From the NCBI RefSeq assembly GCF_002214185.1, contig NZ_CP022161.1, forward strand, positions 5,339,486 through 5,403,485: DNA of 64,000 nt. The letters run 5' to 3'. This document shows, piece after piece, positions 35,421-46,436 of this stretch. The notes below the pieces were generated by a model that did not search any database, was not told where the DNA came from, and saw only the letters and a program-made list of their open reading frames with translations. The stretch is from Streptomyces capitiformicae (GTDB lineage Bacteria > Actinomycetota > Actinomycetes > Streptomycetales > Streptomycetaceae). Position 1 is the first letter of the stretch; each line of letters opens with the position of its first letter. The translations under genes were made by a program, and so were the position numbers.

Positions 35421-37921
35421 CCGTGACCACCAGCGCTCCCTCCGGAGGCGGGGAGGCGGCGGTCCCGCCGGAAGATCTCGTCTCGCTGACGATCGACGGC
35501 GCCGAGATCAGCGTGCCCAAGGGCACCCTGGTCATCCGGGCCGCCGAACAACTCGGCATCGAGATCCCCCGCTTCTGCGACCACCCGCTGCTCGACCCGG
35601 CAGGGGCCTGCCGCCAGTGCATCGTCGAGGTCGAGGGCCAGCGCAAGCCCATGGCGTCCTGCACGATCACCTGTACGGACGGAATGGTCGTCAAGACTCA
35701 TCTCACCTCGCCGGTCGCGGAGAAGGCCCAGAAGGGTGTGATGGAGCTCCTGCTCATCAACCACCCGCTGGACTGCCCGGTCTGCGACAAGGGCGGCGAG
35801 TGCCCCCTGCAGAACCAGGCCATGTCGCACGGCCACGCCGAGTCCCGCTTCGAGGGCAGGAAGCGCACCTACGAGAAGCCCGTGCCGATCTCCACGCAGG
35901 TGCTGCTCGACCGTGAGCGGTGCGTGCTGTGCGCCCGCTGCACCCGCTTCTCCAACCAGGTCGCGGGCGACCCGATGATCGAACTCGTCGAGCGGGGCGC
36001 GCTCCAGCAGGTCGGCACCGGCGAGGGCGACCCCTTCGAGTCGTACTTCTCCGGGAACACGATCCAGATCTGCCCCGTGGGGGCGCTCACCTCGGCGGCG
36101 TACCGATTCCGCTCCCGCCCGTTCGACCTCGTCTCCTCGCCGTCCGTGTGCGAGCACTGCGCCGGCGGTTGCGCGACCCGCACCGACCACCGGCGCGGCA
36201 AGGTCATGCGGCGGCTCGCCGCCAACGACCCCGAGGTCAACGAGGAATGGATCTGCGACAAGGGGCGGTTCGCGTTCCGGTACGCGCAGCGGCCGGACCG
36301 GCTCACCACCCCGCTCGTACGCAACGAGGCGGGCGTCCTGGAGCCCGCGTCCTGGCCGGAGGCCCTGGAGGCCGCCGCTCAGGGACTTATCGCCGCGCGC
36401 GGCAGGGCCGGTGTCCTGACCGGCGGCCGGCTCACCGTCGAGGACGCCTACGCGTACAGCAAGTTCGCGCGCGTGGCCCTCGACACGAACGACATCGACT
36501 TCCGCGCGCGCGTGCACAGCGGCGAGGAGGCCGACTTCCTGGCGGCGCGGGTCGCCGGACGCGGACGCGACCTCGACGGTACGGGCGTCACGTACGCCGC
36601 CCTCGAGAAGGCGCCCGCGGTGCTGCTGGTCGGGTTCGAGGCCGAGGAGGAGGCGCCCGGCGTCTTCCTCCGGCTGCGCAAGGCGTGGCGCAAGCACAAG
36701 CAGCGGGTGTTCTCGCTGGCCACCCACGCCACCCGGGGTCTGGAGAAGGCCGGCGGCACGCTGCTGCCCGCCGCCCCGGGTACCGAGACCGAGTGGCTGG
36801 ACGCGCTCGCGAGCGGGTTCGGTCTGGAGGAGGACGGCACCAAGGCCGCCGAGGCGCTGCGCACCGAAGGCGCCGTGATCGTCGTGGGGGAGCGGCTCGC
36901 GGCCGTGGCGGGCGGGCTCACCGCCGCCGTACGGGCCGCGTCCGCGACCGGTGCCGAACTGGTGTGGATCCCACGCCGGTCCGGGGAGCGCGGTGCCGTC
37001 GAGGCCGGGGCGCTGCCGTCGGTGCTGCCGGGCGGGCGTCCGGCCACCGACCCGCGCGCGCGGGAGGAGGTCGCCGGCGTCTGGGGCGTCGCCCAACTCC
37101 CTTCCCGGTACGGCCGGGACACCGGGCAGATCGTCGAGGCCGCCGCCACCGGAGAGCTCGGGGCCCTGGTGGTGGCGGGTGTGGAGGTCGCCGACCTGCC
37201 CGATCCGGCACGCGCGCGTGAGGCACTGTCCGCGGTGGGCTTCCTGGTGTCACTGGAGCTGCGACCCAGCGAGGTCACCGAGCACGCGGATGTCGTCCTC
37301 CCGGTCGCCGCGGTGGCCGAGAAGGCGGGCACCTTCGTCAACTGGGAAGGCCGGGTGCGGATGTTCGAGGCCGCGCTCAAGCCCGACCAGATGACGCGCC
37401 GGGTGGCCCCCACCGACGGGCGGGCGCTCCAGATGCTGGCCGACGCGATGGACGTCCACCTGGGGCTGCCCGATCTGCGCACCACGCGCGCGGAGCTGGA
37501 CCGGCTCGGGTCCTGGGACGGGCCGCGGGCCACGGAGCCGCTGGAGACCGCGGCCACGCTGCCCCGGCCGGCCGCCGGAGAGGCCGTACTGGCCGGGCAC
37601 CGGCTGCTGCTCGACCAGGGTCGGCTCCAGGACGGCGACGAGGCACTCGCGGGCACGCGGCATGCCGCACGCGCGCGTGTGTCACCCGCCACGGCCGCCG
37701 AGGCGGGCGTCAAGAACGGCGACGTCCTCGCGGTCAGCGGCCCCGCCGGGGTCCTCGAACTGCCGCTGCAGATCACCGAGATGCCCGACCGCGTCGTCTG
37801 GCTGCCGCTGAACTCCACCGGCTCGGGCGTCGCCTCCGACACCGGGGCACTGCCCGGCGCACTCGTCCGCATCGGCCCCGCGACGCTCGCCGCCGAGGCC
37901 CCCGAGGAGGTGGAGGCATGA
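35417..37921 (+). CDS. nuoG: NADH-quinone oxidoreductase subunit G
   Basis: The 834-residue subunit starts with a ferredoxin-like 2Fe-2S domain ([15 protein letters not shown]). The His-Cys N5 region and the N4 ligands follow ([29 protein letters not shown]). A molybdopterin-oxidoreductase-like region without molybdenum follows. The motif CEHCAGGC...WIC fits CxxCxxxCx27C, the extra N7 cluster found in E. coli and Thermus NuoG. Starts and stops overlap nuoF and nuoH (ATGA). Confidence 0.96.
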   Translation: MTVTTSAPSGGGEAAVPPEDLVSLTIDGAEISVPKGTLVIRAAEQLGIEIPRFCDHPLLDPAGACRQCIVEVEGQRKPMASCTITCTDGMVVKTHLTSPVAEKAQKGVMELLLINHPLDCPVCDKGGECPLQNQAMSHGHAESRFEGRKRTYEKPVPISTQVLLDRERCVLCARCTRFSNQVAGDPMIELVERGALQQVGTGEGDPFESYFSGNTIQICPVGALTSAAYRFRSRPFDLVSSPSVCEHCAGGCATRTDHRRGKVMRRLAANDPEVNEEWICDKGRFAFRYAQRPDRLTTPLVRNEAGVLEPASWPEALEAAAQGLIAARGRAGVLTGGRLTVEDAYAYSKFARVALDTNDIDFRARVHSGEEADFLAARVAGRGRDLDGTGVTYAALEKAPAVLLVGFEAEEEAPGVFLRLRKAWRKHKQRVFSLATHATRGLEKAGGTLLPAAPGTETEWLDALASGFGLEEDGTKAAEALRTEGAVIVVGERLAAVAGGLTAAVRAASATGAELVWIPRRSGERGAVEAGALPSVLPGGRPATDPRAREEVAGVWGVAQLPSRYGRDTGQIVEAAATGELGALVVAGVEVADLPDPARAREALSAVGFLVSLELRPSEVTEHADVVLPVAAVAEKAGTFVNWEGRVRMFEAALKPDQMTRRVAPTDGRALQMLADAMDVHLGLPDLRTTRAELDRLGSWDGPRATEPLETAATLPRPAAGEAVLAGHRLLLDQGRLQDGDEALAGTRHAARARVSPATAAEAGVKNGDVLAVSGPAGVLELPLQITEMPDRVVWLPLNSTGSGVASDTGALPGALVRIGPATLAAEAPEEVEA

Positions 37922-39282
37922 GCCCGTACTACCTCGCCGCTGAAGACCTCTCGATGTTCGGCCGCGACCCCTGGTGGCTGGTCGTCATCAAGGCGGTGTT
38001 CTGCTTCGCCTTCCTGATGGTGACCGTGCTGTTCTCCATCGTGTGGGAGCGCAAGGTCGTCGCCTGGATGCAACTGCGCATCGGCCCCAACCGGCACGGC
38101 CCCTGGGGCATGCTCCAGTCGCTCGCCGACGGCATCAAGCTGATGCTCAAGGAAGACGTCATCGTCAAACGCGCGGACAAGGTCGTCTACGTCCTCGCGC
38201 CGATCGTCGCGGCCATCCCGGCCTTCATGGCGATCGCGGTGATCCCCTTCGGCCCGGCCGGAAACGAGATCTCGATCTTCGGTCAGCGCACCACGATGCA
38301 GCTCACCGACCTGCCGATCGCGATGCTCTACATCCTCGCCGTCGCCTCGGTCGGCATCTACGGGATCGTTCTCGCGGGTTGGAGTTCCGGATCCACCTAC
38401 CCGCTGCTGGGCGGCCTCCGCTCCTGCGCGCAGATGATCTCCTACGAGATCGCCATGGGCGCCGCCTTCGCCTCCGTCTTCCTGTACTCCGGGTCGATGT
38501 CGACGTCGGCGATCGTCGAGGCGCAGGCGGACCGCTGGTACATCGTGCTGCTGCCGGTGTCGTTCGTGATCTACATCGTGACCATGGTCGGTGAGACCAA
38601 CCGCGCCCCCTTCGACATGCCGGAGTCCGAGGGCGACCTGGTCGGCGGCTTCAACACCGAGTACTCGTCCATCAAGTTCGCGATGTTCATGCTCGCCGAA
38701 TACGTGAATATGGTGACCGTCTCGGCCGTGTCGGTGACCCTCTTCCTCGGCGGCTGGCGGGCCCCCTGGCCCATCAGCACGTTCTGGGAGGGCGCCAACC
38801 ACGGCTGGTGGCCGATGCTCTGGTTCGTGGTGAAGGTGCAGCTGCTGCTGTTCTTCTTCATCTGGCTGCGCGGCACACTCCCGCGCGTCCGCTACGACCA
38901 GCTGATGAAGCTCGGCTGGAAGGTCCTCATCCCGGTTTCCGTGGTCTGGCTGATGCTCGTCGCGACCGTACGGACCCTCAGGAACGAGAACTACGACTTC
39001 GCCGAGATCGCGCTCTACGTCGGTGGCGCCGTCCTCGTCCTCTTCCTGCTCTCGGTCGTGGCGGACATGATCCGCGAGCGGCGCGAGGCACAGGAGAAGC
39101 CCGCCGGACCGGCCGCCTTCGACCCGATGGCCGGCGGATTCCCCGTACCGCCCCTGCCCGGACAGAACCTCCCGCCGGTGCCGCGCAGGCGGCCGCGCCG
39201 CGAGCGGGAGCTGATTGTCAGTGGTGGGTCCGATACTGACAGTGACGGATCTTCGAATGGGAAGGAGGCGTCCGATGGCTGA
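37918..39282 (+). CDS. nuoH: NADH-quinone oxidoreductase subunit H
   Basis: The 454-residue membrane subunit has about eight or nine helices with the [37 protein letters not shown] and [26 protein letters not shown] loops that form the quinone entry channel. The C-terminal 65 residues after the last helix are hydrophilic (Pro/Arg/Ser-rich) and extend past the E. coli length. It overlaps nuoG by four bases and the nuoI start by eight. Confidence 0.97.
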   Translation: MSPYYLAAEDLSMFGRDPWWLVVIKAVFCFAFLMVTVLFSIVWERKVVAWMQLRIGPNRHGPWGMLQSLADGIKLMLKEDVIVKRADKVVYVLAPIVAAIPAFMAIAVIPFGPAGNEISIFGQRTTMQLTDLPIAMLYILAVASVGIYGIVLAGWSSGSTYPLLGGLRSCAQMISYEIAMGAAFASVFLYSGSMSTSAIVEAQADRWYIVLLPVSFVIYIVTMVGETNRAPFDMPESEGDLVGGFNTEYSSIKFAMFMLAEYVNMVTVSAVSVTLFLGGWRAPWPISTFWEGANHGWWPMLWFVVKVQLLLFFFIWLRGTLPRVRYDQLMKLGWKVLIPVSVVWLMLVATVRTLRNENYDFAEIALYVGGAVLVLFLLSVVADMIRERREAQEKPAGPAAFDPMAGGFPVPPLPGQNLPPVPRRRPRRERELIVSGGSDTDSDGSSNGKEASDG

Positions 39283-39916
39283 GGAGCCGAAGGAGACCAA
39301 GCCGGGTTTCCAGAACCCTGTCGCCGGCTTTGGCGTGACCTTCAAGGCCATGTTCAAGAAGCGGCTGACCGAGCAGTATCCGGAGCAGCAGAAGACCACG
39401 GCCCCGCGGTTCCACGGCCGGCACCAGCTCAACCGCCATCCGGACGGCCTGGAGAAGTGCGTCGGCTGCGAGCTGTGCGCCTGGGCCTGTCCCGCCGACG
39501 CCATCTACGTGGAGGGCGCGGACAACACCGACGAGGAGCGCTACTCGCCGGGCGAGCGGTACGGCCGCGTGTACCAGATCAACTACGCCCGCTGCATCCT
39601 GTGCGGTCTGTGCATCGAGGCGTGCCCCACGCGCGCGTTGACGATGACCAACGAGTTCGAGTTGGCCGACTCCAGCCGCGCCAACCTCATCTACACCAAG
39701 GAGCAGCTGCTCGCCGGACTGGAAGAGGGCATGGTCGACACGCCCCACGCCATCTACCCCGGCACGGATGAGCAGGACTACTACCGGGGGCTGGTCACCG
39801 AGGCCGCGCCCGGTACGGAGCGCCAGGTCGCCACCTCCAAGGGCGAGAAGCCGCAGGACGCCGCCTCGTCTTTCGGCGAGGGCGAGCCGGCGTCGGAGAA
39901 GGTGATCCGCCGATGA
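39275..39916 (+). CDS. nuoI: NADH-quinone oxidoreductase subunit I
   Basis: 213 residues from the ATG at 39275, which has AAGGAGG at an ideal distance; an upstream in-frame ATG at 39215 lies within nuoH and is less likely. Two 4Fe-4S ferredoxin motifs, [12 protein letters not shown] and [12 protein letters not shown], bind clusters N6a and N6b that pass electrons to N2. The C-terminal 50 residues are a charged extension. It overlaps nuoJ (ATGA). Confidence 0.97.
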   Translation: MAEEPKETKPGFQNPVAGFGVTFKAMFKKRLTEQYPEQQKTTAPRFHGRHQLNRHPDGLEKCVGCELCAWACPADAIYVEGADNTDEERYSPGERYGRVYQINYARCILCGLCIEACPTRALTMTNEFELADSSRANLIYTKEQLLAGLEEGMVDTPHAIYPGTDEQDYYRGLVTEAAPGTERQVATSKGEKPQDAASSFGEGEPASEKVIRR

Positions 39917-40746
39917 CACAGCTCGCCGCCTACGCCACTTCCACCGGTGAGGCCTTCCAGTTCTGGGTGCTCGGCACCGTCGCCGTGATCGGCGCCCTGT
40001 GCACCGTCTTCATGAAGAAGGCCGTGCACAGCGCGCTCTGCCTCGCCGGCACCATGATTGTCCTGGCGGTGTTCTACCTCGCCAACGGCGCCTACTTCCT
40101 GGGCATCGTGCAGATCGTCGTCTACACCGGCGCGATCATGATGCTGTTCCTGTTCGTGGTGATGCTTGTCGGTGTCACGGCCGCGGACTCGCTGAAGGAG
40201 ACCATCAAGGGCCAGCGCTGGCTGGCTCTCCTGTGTGGCCTCGGCTTCGGCATCCTGCTCGTCGCGGGCATCGGCAACGCGACGCTGACGGAGTTCAACG
40301 GCCTCGCCCAGGCCAACTCGGGTGGGAACGTGGAGGGCCTCGCGGCCCTGATCTTCACCGACTACGTGTTCGCCTTCGAACTCACGGGAGCCCTGCTGAT
40401 CACGGCCGCCGTCGGCGCCATGGTGCTCACCCACCGGGAGCGCACCGAGCGCGCCAAGACCCAGCGAGAGCTGGCCGAGCAGCGCGTACGCGAGGGCAAG
40501 CACCTGCCGCCGCTGCCAGCACCCGGTGTGTACGCGCGGCACAACGCGGTCGACATCGCGGGCCTGCTGCCCGACGGCACCCCGTCCGAGCTGACCGTCA
40601 ACAAGACGCTGCGGGACCGCGGCCAGATCCGCGACGTGTCGGCTCAGGCGCTGAACGACCTCAAGGCCCTGGAGCGGCGCGCCGAGGACCGGCTGGAGCG
40701 CACGAACAGCGGAAGCAGCGGGAAGAACGGGGAGGCATCGCAGTGA
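39913..40746 (+). CDS. nuoJ: NADH-quinone oxidoreductase subunit J
   Basis: The 277-residue membrane subunit has five predicted helices in the first 170 residues, with the conserved [17 protein letters not shown] containing the pi-bulge helix. A hydrophilic C-terminal tail of about 100 residues ([40 protein letters not shown]...) follows, typical of actinobacterial NuoJ. The end overlaps the nuoK GTG (GTGA). Confidence 0.96.
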   Translation: MTQLAAYATSTGEAFQFWVLGTVAVIGALCTVFMKKAVHSALCLAGTMIVLAVFYLANGAYFLGIVQIVVYTGAIMMLFLFVVMLVGVTAADSLKETIKGQRWLALLCGLGFGILLVAGIGNATLTEFNGLAQANSGGNVEGLAALIFTDYVFAFELTGALLITAAVGAMVLTHRERTERAKTQRELAEQRVREGKHLPPLPAPGVYARHNAVDIAGLLPDGTPSELTVNKTLRDRGQIRDVSAQALNDLKALERRAEDRLERTNSGSSGKNGEASQ

Positions 40747-41042
40747 ATCCCGTCAACTACCTGTATCTCGCCACCCTGTTGTTCACGATCGGCGCCACCG
40801 GCGTCCTGATCAGGCGGAACGCGATCGTGGTGTTCATGTGCGTCGAGCTGATGCTCAACGCCTGCAACCTCGCCCTCGTCGCCTTCTCCCGAATGCACGG
40901 CAATCTCGACGGCCAGATCATCGCCTTCTTCACGATGGTCGTCGCCGCCGCGGAGGTCGTGGTCGGACTTGCGATCATCGTGTCGCTGTTCCGCTCCCGC
41001 CACTCGGCCTCGGTCGACGACGCCAGCCTGATGAAGCTGTAA
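40743..41042 (+). CDS. nuoK: NADH-quinone oxidoreductase subunit K
   Basis: The 99-residue, three-helix subunit has the conserved [19 protein letters not shown] and a second membrane Glu in [13 protein letters not shown], both part of the proton path between NuoJ and NuoN. The GTG start lies inside the end of nuoJ. It is followed 15 bases later by nuoL. Confidence 0.97.
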   Translation: MNPVNYLYLATLLFTIGATGVLIRRNAIVVFMCVELMLNACNLALVAFSRMHGNLDGQIIAFFTMVVAAAEVVVGLAIIVSLFRSRHSASVDDASLMKL

Positions 41043-41057
41043 GGGGTCGGAAGAATC

Positions 41058-42998
41058 GTGGAGAACCTGATTGCGCTGCTGGTGGCGGCGCCCCTGCTCG
41101 GAGCGGCGGTCCTGCTGTGCGGCGGCCGGCGCCTCGACGCCGTCGGCCACTGGCTCGGCACGGCCCTCGCCGCGGCCTCGTTCGTCATCGGTGTCGTCCT
41201 CTTCGCCGACATGGCCGGCAAGGACGCCGAACACCGTGAGATCGGCCAGCACCTGTTCAGCTGGATCCCGGTCGAGGGCTTCCAGGCGGACGTCGCCTTC
41301 CAACTCGACCAGCTGTCGATGACGTTCGTACTGCTGATCACCGGAGTCGGCTCGCTCATCCATGTGTACTCGATCGGGTACATGGAGCACGACGAGCGCC
41401 GACGCCGCTTCTTCGGCTATCTGAACCTGTTCCTCGCGGCGATGCTCCTGCTCGTCCTCGCCGACAACTACCTGCTGCTGTACGTCGGCTGGGAGGGCGT
41501 CGGCCTCGCCTCGTACCTGCTGATCGGCTTCTGGCAGCACAAGCCCAGCGCCGCCACCGCCGCGAAGAAGGCCTTCCTGGTCAACCGCGTCGGCGACATG
41601 GGCCTGTCCATCGCCATCATGCTGATGTTCACCACCTTCGGGACCTTCGCCTTCGGGCCGGTCCTGGAGTCCACGAGTGAGACCAGCGAAGGCGTGCTCA
41701 CCGCCATCGGCCTGATGCTGCTGCTCGCCGCCTGCGGCAAGTCCGCCCAGGTGCCGCTGCAGTCCTGGCTCGGGGACGCGATGGAGGGCCCGACCCCGGT
41801 CTCGGCGCTCATCCACGCCGCGACCATGGTGACGGCGGGCGTCTACCTGATCGTCCGCTCCGGGGAGATCTTCAACGCGGCCCCGGACGCGCAGCTGGCG
41901 ACCACCGTGGTCGGCGCGGTCACGCTCCTCTTCGGTGCGATCGTCGGTTGCGCGAAGGACGACATCAAGAAGGCCCTCGCCGGGTCGACGATGTCGCAGA
42001 TCGGCTACATGATCCTGGCCGCCGGCCTCGGCCCGATCGGCTACGTCTTCGCGATCATGCACCTGGTGACGCACGGCTTCTTCAAGGCCGGGCTGTTCCT
42101 CGGCGCCGGCTCGGTCATGCACGGCATGAACGACGAGGTCGACATGCGCAAGTACGGCGGCCTCCGCAAGTACATGCCGGTCACGTTCGTGACCTTCGGC
42201 CTCGGCTACCTCGCCATCATCGGCTTCCCCGGTCTGTCCGGGTTCTTCTCCAAGGACAAGATCATCGAGGCGGCCTTCGCCAAGGGCGGCACCGAGGGCT
42301 GGATCCTTGGCGGCGTCGCCCTCCTGGGCGCGGCCATCACGGCCTTCTACATGACGCGCGTGATGCTGATGACGTTCTTCGGGGAGGAACGTTGGCAGCC
42401 GGCGCCTGATCCGGACAAGGCGCCGAGTGTCGAGCCCGGCATCGAGGTGCACCCCGGCGAGATGCCTCACCCGCACGAGTCGCCCAGGGTCATGACGATC
42501 CCCATGATCGTGCTGGCCGTCGGGTCGGTCTTCGGGGGCGCGTTCTTCAGCATCGGCGACCGGTTCATCCACTGGCTGGAGCCCGTCACCGAGCACGCGC
42601 ATGGACACCCGCCGATCAGCGCGGCGGCGGTCACAGCATCCACGGTGGCCGTGATGGTCATCGGCGTCGGCCTCGCCTGGCTCCAGTACGGGCGTCGGCC
42701 CGTCCCGGTCGTCGCCCCGCGCGGGTCGCTGCTCACCCGGGCCGCCCGCCGCGACCTCCTCCAGGACGACTTCAACCACGTCGTCCTCGTACGCGGCGGA
42801 GAGCACCTCACGCGCTCGCTGGTGTACGTCGACCACACCCTGGTCGACGGGGTCGTCAACGGCACGGCGGCCACCATGGGCGGCCTCTCCGGGCGGCTGC
42901 GCCGCATCCAGAACGGCTATGCCCGCTCGTACGCGGTCTCGATGTTCGGCGGCGCTGCGATCCTCATCGCCGTGACCCTGCTGATGAGGGCGGTCTGA
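41058..42998 (+). CDS. nuoL: NADH-quinone oxidoreductase subunit L
   Basis: The 646-residue antiporter-like subunit with about 16 helices has the conserved [17 protein letters not shown], the proton-channel lysine region [15 protein letters not shown], and [15 protein letters not shown]. The long lateral amphipathic helix expected at the C-terminus is present between about residues 530 and 600. GTG start. NuoL is the distal proton-pumping unit of the membrane arm. Confidence 0.97.
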   Translation: MENLIALLVAAPLLGAAVLLCGGRRLDAVGHWLGTALAAASFVIGVVLFADMAGKDAEHREIGQHLFSWIPVEGFQADVAFQLDQLSMTFVLLITGVGSLIHVYSIGYMEHDERRRRFFGYLNLFLAAMLLLVLADNYLLLYVGWEGVGLASYLLIGFWQHKPSAATAAKKAFLVNRVGDMGLSIAIMLMFTTFGTFAFGPVLESTSETSEGVLTAIGLMLLLAACGKSAQVPLQSWLGDAMEGPTPVSALIHAATMVTAGVYLIVRSGEIFNAAPDAQLATTVVGAVTLLFGAIVGCAKDDIKKALAGSTMSQIGYMILAAGLGPIGYVFAIMHLVTHGFFKAGLFLGAGSVMHGMNDEVDMRKYGGLRKYMPVTFVTFGLGYLAIIGFPGLSGFFSKDKIIEAAFAKGGTEGWILGGVALLGAAITAFYMTRVMLMTFFGEERWQPAPDPDKAPSVEPGIEVHPGEMPHPHESPRVMTIPMIVLAVGSVFGGAFFSIGDRFIHWLEPVTEHAHGHPPISAAAVTASTVAVMVIGVGLAWLQYGRRPVPVVAPRGSLLTRAARRDLLQDDFNHVVLVRGGEHLTRSLVYVDHTLVDGVVNGTAATMGGLSGRLRRIQNGYARSYAVSMFGGAAILIAVTLLMRAV

Positions 42999-43003
42999 TA
43001 CCG

Positions 43004-44575
43004 ATGTCCTTTCCTCTGCTGACAGCGACGGCGGCGCTCCCGGCCCTCGGGGCGATCGCCACGGCCGCCGTACCGGCCGCCCAGCGCACCGCCGCCAAAT
43101 GGCTCGCGTTGATCGTCTCGCTGGCCACACTCGTGCTCGCCGCGATCGTCCTCGTCCGCTTCGACCCGGACGGCGACCGTTACCAGCTCACTGAATCGCA
43201 CGCCTGGATCAAGAACTTCGGAGTGCGGTACGAGCTGGGCGTGGACGGCATCGCGGTAGCGCTCATCGCGCTGACCGCCCTGCTGATCCCGTTCATCATC
43301 CTCGCGGGCTGGCACGACGCCGACCCCCTGGAGACCGGGAACAAGAGGTGGCGGCCCACCCAGGGCTTCTTCGCCCTGATCCTGGCCGTCGAGGCGATGG
43401 TGATCATCTCCTTCGAGGCCACCGACGTCTTCCTCTTCTACATCTTCTTCGAAGCCATGCTCATCCCGATGTACTTCCTCATCGGCGGCTTCGGAGACCG
43501 CGCCCACGAGCACGGCGAGGAGGCGGCGTCCACGCAACGGTCGTACGCCGCCGTGAAGTTCCTCCTCTACAACCTGGTCGGCGGACTGATCATGCTGGCC
43601 GCGGTGATCGGCCTGTACGTGGTCGCAGGGAACTTCTCCCTCACGGAGATCGCCGAGGCCCGCGCCAACGGATCGCTGGAGATGGCGACCAGCACCGAAC
43701 GATGGCTGTTCCTCGGCTTCTTCTTCGCGTTCGCGGTGAAGGCGCCCCTGTGGCCGCTGCACACCTGGCTGCCCAACGCCATGCAGGAATCCACCGCCCC
43801 GGTCGCCGTGCTGATCACGGCGGTCGTCGACAAGGTGGGCACCTTCGCGATGCTGCGCTTCTGCCTCCAGCTTTTCCCGGAGGCGAGCAAGTGGGCGACG
43901 CCCGCGATCCTCGTACTGGCGCTCATCAGCATCATCTACGGGGCCCTGCTCGCGGTCGGCCAGCGCGACATCAAGCGGCTGGTGGCGTACGCGTCGATCT
44001 CGCACTTCGGCTTCATCATCCTGGGCATCTTCGCGATGACCAGCCAGGGCCAGTCGGGCGCGACGCTCTACATGGTCAACCACGGGATCTCGACCGCCGC
44101 CCTGATGCTGGTCGCGGGCTTCCTGATCTCGCGGCGCGGATCCCGGCTCATCGCCGACTACGGCGGTGTCCAGAAGGTCGCGCCGGTGCTCGCCGGCACG
44201 TTCCTGATCGGCGGCCTCGCGACCCTGTCACTGCCGGGACTCGCCCCGTTCGTCAGTGAGTTCCTGGTCCTGGTCGGCACGTTTGCGCGCTACCCGGTGA
44301 TCGGGATCATCGCCACTCTCGGCATCGTCCTGGCCGCGCTCTACACCCTCGTCCTCTACCAGCGGACGATGACGGGCCCGGTGAAGGCCGAGGTGGAGGG
44401 CATGCCCGACCTGAGAGTGCGGGAACTGGTAGTGGTCGCCCCGCTGGTCGTGCTGCTGATCTTCCTGGGCGTCTACCCGAAGCCGGTCACCGACATCGTC
44501 AACCCGGCGGTCAAGCAGACCCTGTCCGACGTACAGAAGCAGGACCCCAAGCCCGAGGTGGAGGCGGCCAAGTGA
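43004..44575 (+). CDS. nuoM: NADH-quinone oxidoreductase subunit M
   Basis: The 523-residue antiporter-like subunit has the FFEAMLIPMYFLIGGFGD segment (key membrane Glu), KAPLWPLHTWLPNAMQESTAPVAVLI and DIKRLVAYASISHFGFI, all family hallmarks of the proton-pumping subunit. The ATG lies 6 bases after the nuoL stop with no clear Shine-Dalgarno, which suggests translational coupling. Its stop overlaps the nuoN GTG. Confidence 0.97.
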   Translation: MSFPLLTATAALPALGAIATAAVPAAQRTAAKWLALIVSLATLVLAAIVLVRFDPDGDRYQLTESHAWIKNFGVRYELGVDGIAVALIALTALLIPFIILAGWHDADPLETGNKRWRPTQGFFALILAVEAMVIISFEATDVFLFYIFFEAMLIPMYFLIGGFGDRAHEHGEEAASTQRSYAAVKFLLYNLVGGLIMLAAVIGLYVVAGNFSLTEIAEARANGSLEMATSTERWLFLGFFFAFAVKAPLWPLHTWLPNAMQESTAPVAVLITAVVDKVGTFAMLRFCLQLFPEASKWATPAILVLALISIIYGALLAVGQRDIKRLVAYASISHFGFIILGIFAMTSQGQSGATLYMVNHGISTAALMLVAGFLISRRGSRLIADYGGVQKVAPVLAGTFLIGGLATLSLPGLAPFVSEFLVLVGTFARYPVIGIIATLGIVLAALYTLVLYQRTMTGPVKAEVEGMPDLRVRELVVVAPLVVLLIFLGVYPKPVTDIVNPAVKQTLSDVQKQDPKPEVEAAK

Positions 44576-46221
44576 GCGCATCAGCCGTCCACAGCCTGTG
44601 GACAACGGCGGCCGGTCCGATCGACAAGATCGGCGCGCCGGATATCGAATACGGGCAATTGTCGCCCACCTTGATCGTCATCGGGGCGGCGATCATCGGG
44701 ATCCTGATCGAGGCCTTCGTGCCACGCAAGATCCGCTACTACGCCCAGGTGTTCGTCTCCGTCGTCGCTCTCGCGGCCGCCTTCGCCGCGGTCGTCGCTC
44801 TCGCGGCGGGCGGATACGGCACGACGAAGGCCGGCATCGCGGCGATGGGCGCCATCGCCGTCGACGGACCGGCACTGTTCCTGCAGGGCACGATCCTGCT
44901 CGCCGGCATCCTCGGCGTCTTCACCTTCGCCGAGCGGCGGCTCGACCCGGCGGCACACGGCAACAAGGTCGACTCCTTCGCCGCACAGGCCGCGTCCGTG
45001 CCCGGCAGTGACAGCGAGAAGGCCGCCGTGAAAGCCGGGTTCACCACCACCGAGGTGTTCCCGCTGCTGCTGTTTGCCATCGGCGGCATGCTGATCTTCC
45101 CGGCGTCGAACGATCTGCTGACCCTGTTCATCGCCCTGGAAGTCTTCTCCCTCCCGCTGTACCTGCTGTGCGCCGTGGCCCGCCGCAAGCGGCTCATGTC
45201 GCAGGAGGCCGCGGTCAAGTACTTCCTCCTCGGCGCCTTCGCCTCCGCGTTCACCCTCTTCGGCATCGCACTGCTGTACGGCTACGCGGGCTCGGTGTCG
45301 TACGCGACGATCGCGCAGGTCGTCGACGGGACCGTCACGGAGATCACCCCGGCGCTCGCCGGAACCATGGGCAACGACGCGCTGCTTCTCATCGGCACCG
45401 CCATGGTCGTCATGGGCCTGCTGTTCAAGGTGGGCGCGGTGCCGTTCCACATGTGGACGCCGGACGTGTACCAGGGCGCGCCGACGCCGGTCACCGGGTT
45501 CATGGCGGCGGCCACCAAGGTGGCGGCCTTTGGCGCGCTGCTGCGTCTGCTGTACGTCGTCCTGCCGGGCCTGCGCTGGGACTGGCGGCCGGTCATGTGG
45601 GCCGTCGCCATCGTCACCATGCTGGGCGGCGCGATCGTCGCCATCACCCAGACCGACATCAAGCGGCTGCTCGCGTACTCGTCGATCGCGCACGCGGGAT
45701 TCATCCTCGCCGGTGTCATCGCGACCTCGCCGGACGGTGTCTCGTCGGTGCTGTTCTATTTGGGCGCGTACTCGTTCGTGACGATCGGTGCGTTCGCCGT
45801 GGTGACGTTGGTGCGGGACGCGGGCGGGGAGGCGACCCACCTGTCCAAGTGGGCCGGGCTCGGGCGCAGGTCGCCGCTGGTGGCGGCCGTGTTCGCGGTC
45901 TTCCTGCTGGCCTTCGCGGGCATTCCGCTGACGTCCGGGTTCGCCGGGAAGTTCGCGGTGTTCAAGGCGGCGGCGGAGGGCGGCGCGGGTGCGATCGTGG
46001 TGGTCGGTGTGATCTCTTCGGCGATCGCCGCGTTCTTCTACATCCGCGTGATCGTGCTGATGTTCTTCAGCGAGCCACGACCGGAGGGGCCGACGGTGGC
46101 CGTGCCGTCGCCGCTGACCATGACCGCGATCGGCGTCGGCGTGGCGGTCACGCTGGTGCTGGGTGTGGCGCCGCAGTACTTCCTGGATCTGGCGGGTCAG
46201 GCGGGCACGTTCGTGCGCTGA
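44572..46221 (+). CDS. nuoN: NADH-quinone oxidoreductase subunit N
   Basis: The 549-residue antiporter-like subunit has FIALEVFSLPLYLLCAVARR, KVGAVPFHMWTPDVYQGAPTPVTGFMAAATKVAAF and DIKRLLAYSSIAHAGFILAG. It is longer than E. coli NuoN because of an N-terminal segment and an insertion at about residues 120-150. The GTG start overlaps nuoM (GTGA). It closes the operon and is followed by a strong hairpin. Confidence 0.97.
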   Translation: MSASAVHSLWTTAAGPIDKIGAPDIEYGQLSPTLIVIGAAIIGILIEAFVPRKIRYYAQVFVSVVALAAAFAAVVALAAGGYGTTKAGIAAMGAIAVDGPALFLQGTILLAGILGVFTFAERRLDPAAHGNKVDSFAAQAASVPGSDSEKAAVKAGFTTTEVFPLLLFAIGGMLIFPASNDLLTLFIALEVFSLPLYLLCAVARRKRLMSQEAAVKYFLLGAFASAFTLFGIALLYGYAGSVSYATIAQVVDGTVTEITPALAGTMGNDALLLIGTAMVVMGLLFKVGAVPFHMWTPDVYQGAPTPVTGFMAAATKVAAFGALLRLLYVVLPGLRWDWRPVMWAVAIVTMLGGAIVAITQTDIKRLLAYSSIAHAGFILAGVIATSPDGVSSVLFYLGAYSFVTIGAFAVVTLVRDAGGEATHLSKWAGLGRRSPLVAAVFAVFLLAFAGIPLTSGFAGKFAVFKAAAEGGAGAIVVVGVISSAIAAFFYIRVIVLMFFSEPRPEGPTVAVPSPLTMTAIGVGVAVTLVLGVAPQYFLDLAGQAGTFVR

Positions 46222-46244
46222 CGCCCGCCTGGAGTGCGGACATG

Positions 46245-46278
46245 ACGGGACCCGGTCTCCTTGGAGACCGGGTCCCGT
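46245..46278 (+). terminator. nuo operon terminator
   Basis: A perfect 16-base inverted repeat (ACGGGACCCGGTCTCC at 46245-46260, GGAGACCGGGTCCCGT at 46263-46278) starts 24 bases after the nuoN stop. There is no U-run, as is common for Streptomyces terminators, but stem strength and position make termination or 3'-end protection likely. Confidence 0.85.
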
Positions 46279-46436
46279 TCATACGTGGGCGGGCCGATGG
46301 GCTGAACGTGGGCGCGGCGCACTCCGAAGGGTGGAGCCTGTGGATAACTCTGAGGCTGTCGGTGCGGGCGCCTATCGTGGCAAGGGCTGGAGGAAGCGCG
46401 CGGGTGGCGTAGGACGTAGGGCACGGGGGACGGGCG

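Noticed and set aside
46245..46278. Possible regulatory site of recQ
   Set aside because: The perfect stem directly after the last nuo gene is better explained as the operon terminator.
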